From DASRSE01 sp035656655 (GTDB lineage: Bacteria > Planctomycetota > Planctomycetia > Pirellulales > DASRSE01), in NCBI GenBank assembly GCA_035656655.1, contig DASRSE010000132.1, positions 1 through 11,226 on the forward strand: 11,226 bases of DNA, given 5' to 3'. The notes beneath the pieces were generated by a model, which was given only the letters and a program-made list of their open reading frames with translations, had not been told where the DNA came from and searched no databases. The position numbers and the translations under genes were made by a program. Positions 1 to 4,370 of this stretch are shown in pieces (position 1 is the first letter of the stretch; the number at the start of each line of letters is the position of its first letter).

Positions 1-432
1 GGCTTTGTCCGGATCGTCGATGAGGCCGTCGCTCCCAGGGACGCAAGGCACCTTCGCTTGCCGCGCCAGCTTGCGCGCCTCGTTCTTATCGCCCAGCCGC
101 GCCATCGCTTCGGGAGTGGGGCCGATGAAGCCAATGTTGCACTCGCGACAAACTTCGTTGAAGTGCGAGTTCTCCGAGAGAAAGCCGTAGCCCGGATGAA
201 TCGCCTGGACATTGCCGACTTCCGCGGCGCTGATGACGTGGGCGATTTTGCGATAGCTTTCGCCGGATCGCGGTGGCCCGACGCAATAGGCTTCGTCCGC
301 CAATTCCAAATACTGCGCGCCGCGATCGGCTTCGCTGAAAATGGCGACGGTCTCAATGCCCATCTCGCGGCAAGCCCGAATGATGCGCAGCGCGATTTCG
401 CCACGATTGGCAATGAGGATGCGTTTGAACAT
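1..432 (-). CDS. accC: Biotin carboxylase subunit of acetyl-CoA carboxylase, N-terminal part (cut by window edge)
   Basis: Cytoplasmic enzyme that carboxylates the biotin on AccB using ATP and bicarbonate, the first half-reaction of fatty-acid synthesis. The first 144 codons are present, read leftward from an ATG at 432-430; the remaining roughly 300 residues of a normal ~450-residue protein lie outside. Diagnostic features are the opening MFKRILIANRGEIALRIIR (the biotin-carboxylase N-domain signature), IHPGYGFLSEN at residues 79-89, and the GDK motif with Lys116, the position of the ATP-contacting lysine in E. coli AccC. The reading frame is open to base 1 without defects. It lies 89 bp downstream of accB in the same direction, the usual accBC order. 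No clear Shine-Dalgarno precedes the ATG; the leader is pyrimidine-rich, so translation may depend on the accB transcript. Pyruvate or propionyl-CoA carboxylase subunits share this fold, but the small AccB next door favours acetyl-CoA carboxylase. Confidence 0.96.
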   Translation of the reverse strand, partial: MFKRILIANRGEIALRIIRACREMGIETVAIFSEADRGAQYLELADEAYCVGPPRSGESYRKIAHVISAAEVGNVQAIHPGYGFLSENSHFNEVCRECNIGFIGPTPEAMARLGDKNEARKLARQAKVPCVPGSDGLIDDPDKA

Positions 433-521
433 AAGCGGCAACAAGCAGAGCGTAGAACAGAGAGAAATCGAAGCGGCAGGCGCGGCGGCGGGCGCAGGCC
501 ATCACGAGGGGCCGAGGAGGA

Positions 522-1001
522 TTATTTCGTCAACGTGACTTTGAACAACGGCTGTCCAAACTCGACCGACTCGCCATTCTCGACCAGACACGCGGCGATT
601 TGCCCCGACGTTCCAGCCGGCACCTCATTGAAGACTTTCATCGCTTCAATGATGCAGACCGTCGAGTCGGGGCCGATATGATCGCCCACCTTCACAAACG
701 CGGGCGATTCCGGATTGGCCGCGACATAGAACGTCCCGATGGTCGGACTTTTAATCAGCACCACATTCTTGTCTTCTTCGGCTGGCTTGGCCGCAGTCGG
801 AGCGACTGGCGCCGCGGCAGCGGGCGCAGGGCGATATTCTCCGCCGGTCACGACCGGCTCGCTCCCGCGGCGAATGCGAATCCGCTGCTCGCCTTGCCGC
901 AAATCGATCTCGGCGAGGTCGCGTTCGATCATCAGATCGACGAAGCGGCGCACCTTTTTCACATCGAAGATGTCATTCGGATTAGATCCGGCATTGCTCA
1001 T
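522..1001 (-). CDS. accB: Biotin carboxyl carrier protein of acetyl-CoA carboxylase (BCCP)
   Basis: A 159-residue carrier that swings carboxybiotin between biotin carboxylase and carboxyltransferase. Layout: an N-terminal helical segment (about residues 10-46, DIFDVKKVRRFVDLM then a charged EIDLRQGEQRIRI strand) resembling the E. coli BCCP N-terminus; a flexible Ala/Pro-rich linker (about 57-76); and a C-terminal biotinyl/lipoyl domain (about 80-159). The biotin attachment motif EAMKVFNEV is present, with the modified lysine at residue 122. SPTIGTFY at residues 85-92 begins the biotinyl domain. Length is normal for the family. The ATG at 1001-999 has a strong Shine-Dalgarno 8 nt upstream, which fixes the start. 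accC follows after 89 bp. The region upstream is unusually rich in inverted repeats, suggesting regulation at the DNA or leader-RNA level. Confidence 0.97.
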   Translation of the reverse strand: MSNAGSNPNDIFDVKKVRRFVDLMIERDLAEIDLRQGEQRIRIRRGSEPVVTGGEYRPAPAAAAPVAPTAAKPAEEDKNVVLIKSPTIGTFYVAANPESPAFVKVGDHIGPDSTVCIIEAMKVFNEVPAGTSGQIAACLVENGESVEFGQPLFKVTLTK

Positions 1002-1009
1002 GCCTCACA

Positions 1010-1015
1010 CTCCTT
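1010..1015 (-). promoter_or_regulatory. Shine-Dalgarno site of accB
   Basis: Reads AAGGAG on the minus strand, 8 nt before the accB ATG. It is the strongest ribosome binding site among the minus-strand genes of the window and supports the chosen start. A perfect 8-bp stem (1026-1047) lies only 10 nt further upstream. Confidence 0.8.
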
Positions 1016-1025
1016 GGCCGCGAAA

Positions 1026-1057
1026 CGCTTCGAACTCGGTCGAAGCGAAAAATTTTT
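1026..1057. repeat. Perfect 8-bp stem-loop abutting an A5T5 palindrome, upstream of accB
   Basis: CGCTTCGA (1026-1033), a 6-nt loop ACTCGG, then TCGAAGCG (1040-1047): a perfect 8-bp inverted repeat. It is followed directly by AAAAATTTTT (1048-1057), itself self-complementary. In the accB transcript the stem would sit about 10 nt before the Shine-Dalgarno. Read on the plus strand the stem plus A5T5 looks like an intrinsic terminator, but no plus-strand gene ends here. Its function is unknown. Confidence 0.6.
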
Positions 1058-1062
1058 AACCC

Positions 1063-1090
1063 CGCGCTTAAGCGCGCTGAATCGATTCAG
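1063..1090. repeat. Two abutting perfect 14-bp palindromes
   Basis: CGCGCTTAAGCGCG (1063-1076) is immediately followed by CTGAATCGATTCAG (1077-1090). Each is perfectly self-complementary over 14 bp and no base separates them. They lie about 60-90 bp upstream of the accB start codon, where dimeric-repressor operators would be expected. They could also form 5-bp stems with 4-nt loops in RNA. I do not recognise either as the operator of a named regulator. Confidence 0.65.
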
Positions 1091-1095
1091 ACGGC

Positions 1096-1123
1096 GATTG
1101 GCCGGCGCCTGCCGGGGCCAATC
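1096..1123. repeat. GC-rich hairpin with 8-bp outer stem
   Basis: GATTGGCC (1096-1103) pairs with GGCCAATC (1116-1123). An inner GGC/GCC pairing (1104-1106 with 1111-1113) closes a 4-nt loop and leaves GG bulged. It lies only 5 bp beyond the tandem palindromes. No T-run follows on either strand, so it is not a classical intrinsic terminator. Confidence 0.5.
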
Positions 1124-1134
1124 ATCACAACTCT

Positions 1135-1157
1135 TTGCCCGGTCTTAGTTTGGGCAA
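1135..1157. repeat. 6-bp inverted repeat with 11-nt loop
   Basis: TTGCCC (1135-1140) and GGGCAA (1152-1157) are complementary across an 11-nt loop. It is a modest hairpin that could be chance on its own, noted because it lies inside a run of stronger inverted repeats in the hydrolase-accB gap. Confidence 0.35.
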
Positions 1158-1173
1158 GATTCTAATGGCGGTT

Positions 1174-1232
1174 CGCAGGTCCGTCAAGCGTGGGCGCTTG
1201 TGGCCGCCGACCTGCGCTTGCCGGCGCGCCGG
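1174..1232. repeat. Nested hairpin followed by a perfect 12-bp palindrome, downstream of the EEP hydrolase gene
   Basis: The outer arms CGCAGGTC (1174-1181) and GACCTGCG (1209-1216) enclose a perfect inner hairpin CAAGCG-TGGG-CGCTTG (1185-1200). Five bases later comes CCGGCGCGCCGG (1221-1232), a perfect palindrome. The elements start about 55 bp past the stop codon of the minus-strand hydrolase gene, so they may act as its transcription end or as a barrier protecting its 3' end. No T-tract follows the stems on the minus strand. Confidence 0.55.
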
Positions 1233-1286
1233 TCGCCGCCAATGAAATCGGCCACGCGTCGCACCTTTCGGCGGGCTCAGTTTGAA

Positions 1287-2003
1287 TTAGGCATGCAGAT
1301 GAAAGTCGATCACCAGCGGCAAATGGTCCGACGCTTGCTTGGCCGCCGCGGTCCGCACAATGCGCGCAGCGCGGAGATGCAGGCCGCCGCGGTGAAAGGC
1401 TTTGTCGAGCGCGCCGATTGCCAAATAGGCCGGAAACGAGCGAAACTTGCGCAGCGGCTGCGTGGCTTGCGTAAAACCATGCTCGCCGAGCGGTCCATGC
1501 GTCAGTTTGTTGCGCCAATCGTTCCAATCGCCTACCAGCAGCGTGGGCAGATCGAGCGATTCGCGGAACCGCGGATGGGCGAGCAAATGCTCGATTTGCC
1601 AATGCCGCTCCGCATCGGATAACCCCAGATGGACGTTCGCCAAGTGGAGCAGGCCCTCCGGAGTCTCCACGACGACCATTTGCGCCCCGCGGCATTTCCG
1701 CCAATTCAGCTTCAATGAGATTTGATGCTTGCTGCGGAATTTCCACCGCGACAGGATCAAATTTCCGTAGCCTCCTTCTTGCAATTTCACGTTCATCTGA
1801 AACGCGTGCGCGGCTGCTTGAAAATAGTCCGCCAGCAAATTTGGCTGGTCGTGATGCCGCGAGCGCGGCACGTTGCGGTCGACTTCTTGCAAGCAGATCA
1901 AGTCGGGATTCTCCGCCTCGATCACATCGATGACGCGGCGCAACGCGTACCGCCGATCGCGCCCGCCGATGCCTTTGTGGATGTTGTAGCTTAGAATCCG
2001 CAT
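1287..2003 (-). CDS. Endonuclease/exonuclease/phosphatase-family hydrolase, YbhP-like
   Basis: A 238-residue single-domain EEP-fold metal-dependent phosphodiesterase or phosphatase, probably cytoplasmic because no signal peptide is seen. Conserved elements in order: SYNIHKG with Asn7; LQEVD with Glu40 (metal ligand); NVHLG with His125; GDWND with Asp159 and Asn161 (catalytic pair); LDKAF with Asp200; and SDHLPL with Asp226/His227 near the end. All key catalytic residues are present, so it should be active. The NIHKG opening and GDWNDWR segment resemble E. coli YbhP. The substrate cannot be told from sequence: the family includes DNases, lipid phosphatases and nucleotide phosphodiesterases. 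I chose the ATG at 2003-2001 because MRILSYNI is the family N-terminus; the frame extends upstream to 2087 but the added 28 residues look non-conserved. No good Shine-Dalgarno is visible. The neighbours give no pathway clue. Confidence 0.88.
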   Translation of the reverse strand: MRILSYNIHKGIGGRDRRYALRRVIDVIEAENPDLICLQEVDRNVPRSRHHDQPNLLADYFQAAAHAFQMNVKLQEGGYGNLILSRWKFRSKHQISLKLNWRKCRGAQMVVVETPEGLLHLANVHLGLSDAERHWQIEHLLAHPRFRESLDLPTLLVGDWNDWRNKLTHGPLGEHGFTQATQPLRKFRSFPAYLAIGALDKAFHRGGLHLRAARIVRTAAAKQASDHLPLVIDFHLHA

Positions 2004-2155
2004 GATGATTCGCTGCGACCGCTCGTGCTGGCCGCTGCGAGTTGGGCTGACTGGGTTTTGGGAGGTCAAGATCGCGGGCCGTATCAAATCGGTCGTAGTT
2101 CGTTGAAAGGGATTGCTCGCCCGCGAAAATGGCCCGATTTAAAAGAAGCTCCCGC

Positions 2156-2608
2156 TCAATAATCGACTGCCACTTTCATAATCGCTTTATGAAGTTCGCC
2201 TATTCCGGCAAGCGGCGCGTGCGCATCGTCGGGAAAAAAGACGAGAAACTTGTCGCCGTCGAGTTCCAACCAAGTGTCAGGGCGGTCGCCATAAAAGGCG
2301 ATATCGCGTCCTTCGTGGTACGGATCGGTCAATTCGCGGCAAGCCGCCAAGGGCTTCCAGCCGATGACTTCCGCTCCCTCGACGCAAAGTTGGATATCGA
2401 TAAACCGACGATGTGTTTCCAGCCGCGCGCGGTCGCGCCCCTTGGCTTGGACGCGTTCGATGATCAATAGCAGTCGGTCGCGGTCGAGCGCATGTTTGCC
2501 CGGCGGCAGCTCGCGCCACCGCTGCGTCGATAGATATTCAAATCCCGCCGCCAAGCCCGGATGAGCGCCGCGATATCGATCCACATTCGCCAAGACATCG
2601 AGCAACAT
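2156..2608 (-). CDS. YhcH/YjgK/YiaL (DUF386) family protein
   Basis: A 150-residue small cupin-like protein of the family also labelled beta-galactosidase subunit beta (EbgC/YhcH). Members bind a divalent metal and are linked to sugar or sialic-acid handling, but the reaction is generally not established. Family signatures are ETHRRFIDIQ (residues 64-73, with probable metal ligands Glu64 and His66), an FFPDDAHAP motif (124-132, with His130), and the C-terminal KAIMKVAVDY. Length matches the family (~150). The ATG at 2608-2606 is the only sensible start; no Shine-Dalgarno is visible and a 7-bp hairpin lies 8 nt upstream of the start. It precedes the EEP hydrolase by 152 bp in the same direction and is divergent from the ThuA-domain gene. 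Both this family and ThuA are associated with carbohydrate use, a weak hint of shared physiology. Confidence 0.9.
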   Translation of the reverse strand: MLLDVLANVDRYRGAHPGLAAGFEYLSTQRWRELPPGKHALDRDRLLLIIERVQAKGRDRARLETHRRFIDIQLCVEGAEVIGWKPLAACRELTDPYHEGRDIAFYGDRPDTWLELDGDKFLVFFPDDAHAPLAGIGELHKAIMKVAVDY

Positions 2609-2616
2609 GAGTCATT

Positions 2617-2634
2617 TCGCCGGTGCGCCGGCGA
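2617..2634 (-). repeat. Perfect 7-bp hairpin just upstream of the yhcH-like start codon
   Basis: TCGCCGG (2617-2623), loop TGCG, CCGGCGA (2628-2634). In the minus-strand mRNA this lies 8 nt before the ATG, where the Shine-Dalgarno should be. It could hinder ribosome access or indicate a leaderless or downstream-started transcript. GC-rich context makes chance occurrence possible. Confidence 0.45.
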
Positions 2635-2943
2635 GACGGGGTTTGGAGAAGGATTTATTACGGGTGGAGATCAATCTCGCGTCCGAGAATCTCGCTGCAA
2701 GCGGCGGGCCGCGGCGACCTGCGCCGATAAGTTTAGCGAGTTTATCAAATCGAATGCGGCGGATGCGTTTGCCGGCAGAGGTCCGGACGTTCGCGCCGTG
2801 TTCTCGGTAACTTCCAATTACTCTAAGGGGGCAAACGAGGCGCGTCCACCACGTCTGCCGCCGGTTGCGCTGGGCTACGTCCTCCGGAGCGCCTCGCGGC
2901 AATCGTCCGCCCAGACAAAATCGCGTTCGTCCGTGGCAGGGTT
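2635..2943. other. Gene-free divergent intergenic region
   Basis: This stretch separates the minus-strand YhcH-family gene from the plus-strand ThuA-domain gene. Open frames cross it on both strands, but none has a recognisable domain or start signal. An 8-bp direct repeat AATCTCGC occurs at 2673-2680 and 2688-2695. I found no convincing promoter for the leftward gene and no RNA gene. Confidence 0.5.
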
Positions 2944-2972
2944 TTGAAATGGAGCCGCGATTGAAGTATGAT
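2944..2972 (+). promoter_or_regulatory. Predicted sigma-70-type promoter of the ThuA-domain gene
   Basis: The -35 box TTGAAA (2944-2949) and -10 box TATGAT (2967-2972) each match the consensus at 5 of 6 positions, with an ideal 17-bp spacer. Transcription would start near 2979, giving a leader of roughly 38 nt before the ATG at 3017. Confidence 0.65.
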
Positions 2973-3002
2973 GCCGGCTTCCCGCCTTTCATGATCCCCT
3001 CT

Positions 3003-3007
3003 AGGAG
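3003..3007 (+). promoter_or_regulatory. Shine-Dalgarno site of the ThuA-domain gene
   Basis: AGGAG lies 9 nt before the ATG at 3017 and fixes the start, which also places a signal peptide at the N-terminus. Confidence 0.75.
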
Positions 3008-3016
3008 TCCCCACCC

Positions 3017-3907
3017 ATGTTGCTCAGATCTCGTTTCGCCATTGCCTGCGGCGCCTGGCTGGCGCTGTCTTGGGGCTTGACCAGTTTTGCTGCCGAGGCG
3101 AAACCGGACCAAGTCGAAAAAATGGAAAAGGCCTTGCCCGAATCGGCCCCTGCGAAGCCGAAAGAACCGCGGAAAATCCTCGTTTACACGCATGCCAGCG
3201 GGTTCGTTCACAGTTCGATTGCGCTGGGCGCGAAGACGTTTGAAAAGTTGGGCGAAAAAACCGGCGCCTGGAAGGTGACCAAAGTCAGCGACGACCCGGC
3301 CGTCTTCGACGATCTGAAAGATTACGATGCAATCGTCCTCGAAAGCACGACCGGCGATTTTCTCGTCGTCCAAGGCAACGACAAGGGCAAGGAGTCGAAG
3401 GAAAAAGAACCGGCGCGCCGCCAGGCCTTGCTCGATTTTGTCCACAACGGCAAGGGGCTCGTCGGCATTCATGCGGCGACGGACGCTTATTATGATTGGC
3501 CCGCCTATGGCGAATTGATCGGCGGAGCGTTCAAAGAACATCCGTACCACAATATCGTGATCAAGGTGGACGACCCGAAATCTCCAATCAATGCGCAATT
3601 CAACGGCGAAGAATTCAAGTTTTCGGATGAAATCTACGTCTTCCGTCCGGTCCCGTACAGCCGCGCGCACGATCACGTGCTGCTGAGCGTCGACGTGGAA
3701 AAATCGAAGATCGAAAAGCAAGCCCGCGAGGATAAGGACTACGCCGTCGCTTGGATTCGCGAGGCGGGCAAAGGGCGCGTTTTCTACACGCTGCTGGGAC
3801 ATAGCGAAGAGACGTACTGGAATCCAATCTTCTTGAAGTTCGTTTTGGCCGGCACGCAGTACGCGCTCGGCGATTTGAAGGCCGACGCCAGCACCAGCGG
3901 CAAGTAA
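3017..3907 (+). CDS. Exported ThuA-domain protein
   Basis: A 296-residue protein of the ThuA-like family (class I glutamine-amidotransferase-like fold; named for trehalose utilisation in rhizobia). Many planctomycetes carry secreted members thought to act in sugar metabolism, with the reaction unproven. Residues 1-26 form a signal peptide: Arg at 4 and 6, a hydrophobic core, and a likely cleavage near SFAA. A Lys/Pro/Glu-rich linker runs to about 51. The domain then spans about 52-285, with ILVYTHASGFVH (54-65), the core GIHAATDAYYDWPAYGELIGG (150-170), the following EHP, DEIYVF (204-209), YAVAWI (242-247), and GRVFYTLLGHSEETYWNP (253-270). Apparently intact. A clear promoter and Shine-Dalgarno precede it and a 52-nt hairpin follows 36 nt after the stop, so it is probably monocistronic. 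It is expected to act in the periplasm. Confidence 0.92.
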   Translation: MLLRSRFAIACGAWLALSWGLTSFAAEAKPDQVEKMEKALPESAPAKPKEPRKILVYTHASGFVHSSIALGAKTFEKLGEKTGAWKVTKVSDDPAVFDDLKDYDAIVLESTTGDFLVVQGNDKGKESKEKEPARRQALLDFVHNGKGLVGIHAATDAYYDWPAYGELIGGAFKEHPYHNIVIKVDDPKSPINAQFNGEEFKFSDEIYVFRPVPYSRAHDHVLLSVDVEKSKIEKQAREDKDYAVAWIREAGKGRVFYTLLGHSEETYWNPIFLKFVLAGTQYALGDLKADASTSGK

Positions 3908-3943
3908 CGCCGCCCCGGAGCCGTGGCTGCCAGAGAAGATCGT

Positions 3944-3995
3944 CCTCGGAGGCGCCGGCGCAGCGAGTTTTCTCGCCGCCGGCGTGCTCCCGAGG
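3944..3995. repeat. 52-nt compound hairpin downstream of the ThuA-domain gene
   Basis: Three stacked stems share one axis: outer CCTCGG/CCGAGG (3944-3949 with 3990-3995), middle CGCCGGCG/CGCCGGCG (3953-3960 with 3977-3984), and inner CGAG-TTTT-CTCG (3964-3975). Small internal loops separate them. Its position fits a transcription end for the ThuA-domain gene, but no T-tract follows, so Rho-type termination or an RNA-stabilising role is equally possible. It could also be a dispersed intergenic repeat. Confidence 0.6.
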
Positions 3996-4185
3996 GAACC
4001 CCGGTTAAGACCTACGGCGCCGGTGCGGTTCTCAGAATTTGGCGGCGCCGCGTGAAGCAGGGGCTCGCAAAATCAGCAGGCTGCGATAAAATGTCGGGCT
4101 TCGCGAGGGCGGGCTGGCATTCCCGCAAGCCTTCGCGTCGTCGGAATAACCAGTCACAGAGAAGGCCTAGAAAAAGTGATTGTGG
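3996..4185 (+). other. Gene-free region with a second hairpin at 4102-4137
   Basis: No recognisable gene is present. The short Arg-rich open frame crossing it has no family resemblance. GCGGG (4109-4113) pairs with CCCGC (4122-4126) around an 8-nt loop, and CGCGAGG (4102-4108) pairs with CCTTCGCG (4130-4137) with one bulged T and a 3-nt AAG internal loop. It could be a further termination or processing signal ahead of the next operon. Confidence 0.4.
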
Positions 4186-4214
4186 TTGACATTCTTTCGC
4201 TAAAGTTACAAAAT
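4186..4214 (+). promoter_or_regulatory. Predicted promoter of the bc-complex operon
   Basis: A perfect TTGACA -35 box (4186-4191) is followed after 17 bp by CAAAAT (4209-4214), a 4-of-6 match to the -10 consensus. Transcription would begin near 4221, leaving a leader of about 150 nt before the Rieske start codon. The region is much richer in A and T than its surroundings, as expected for a promoter. Confidence 0.55.
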
Positions 4215-4220
4215 GCAGAT

Positions 4221-4262
4221 TGTGAAAAATGTCACGAACCAGGGCTCCCCAGTCGATAAAGT
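4221..4262 (+). promoter_or_regulatory. CRP/FNR-family-like operator with possible class II promoter
   Basis: TGTGA (4221-4225), 6 bp, then TCACG (4232-4236) matches the CRP-type TGTGA-N6-TCACA pattern at 9 of 10 positions. Its centre (4228.5) is about 41 bp before a start predicted from the -10-like TAAAGT at 4257-4262, the spacing of a class II activator site. Relative to the TTGACA promoter it would instead overlap the start site and repress. Which regulator binds is unknown; Crp/Fnr proteins commonly control respiratory operons. Confidence 0.45.
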
Positions 4263-4267
4263 TATTC

Positions 4268-4361
4268 CTAGCAACCCCTTGAGTTGCTAGCGAGTTTGCC
4301 GAAAAGCGAGATTCTCGTCCCCCCTTTTCGGCGCGCGCCTCTGGTCACTTTGATCAAGTGA
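4268..4361 (+). promoter_or_regulatory. Structured leader: three consecutive hairpins before the Rieske gene
   Basis: Hairpin 1: CTAGCAAC (4268-4275), 7-nt loop, GTTGCTAG (4283-4290), 8 perfect pairs. Hairpin 2: GCCGAAAAG (4298-4306) pairs with CTTTTCGGC (4324-4332), 9 perfect pairs, enclosing a small CGAG-ATT-CTCG stem and an unpaired TCCCCC. Hairpin 3: TCACTT-TGATC-AAGTGA (4345-4361), 6 perfect pairs, ending 9 nt before the ATG and covering the only Shine-Dalgarno-like bases. This suggests post-transcriptional control of the operon. I do not recognise it as a known riboswitch class. Confidence 0.55.
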
Positions 4362-4370
4362 GTGAACCGT

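Noticed and set aside
1026..1232. Integron attC site, phage attachment site or CRISPR-like array in the repeat cluster
   Set aside because: The stems differ from one another in sequence, there are no regularly spaced direct repeats, and no integrase, recombinase or cas gene is in the window.
1162..1746. A 194-codon minus-strand open frame overlapping the EEP hydrolase
   Set aside because: Wrong frame relative to a gene with all catalytic motifs; it also spans the inverted-repeat cluster.
2004..2087. A longer N-terminus for the EEP hydrolase starting at 2087
   Set aside because: The additional 28 residues show no similarity to the family, and the conserved fold starts exactly at MRILSYNI.
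2561..2947. A 128-codon plus-strand open frame in the divergent intergenic region
   Set aside because: It overlaps the start of the YhcH-family gene and the predicted promoter, has no Shine-Dalgarno and no recognisable domain.
2612..3802. A 396-codon minus-strand open frame antisense to the ThuA-domain gene
   Set aside because: It mirrors a GC-rich gene whose antisense frame lacks stops; the sequence has no recognisable domain and no ribosome binding site, while the plus strand encodes a clear family member with promoter and signal peptide.
3923..4189. An 88-codon Arg-rich plus-strand open frame after the ThuA-domain gene
   Set aside because: It contains the compound hairpin, ends in the promoter -35 box, and its composition is what random GC-rich DNA gives.
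4362..4370. GTG start at 4362 for the Rieske gene
   Set aside because: The ATG at 4371 is a stronger codon and only three residues differ; the GTG lies directly against hairpin 3. It cannot be excluded fully.
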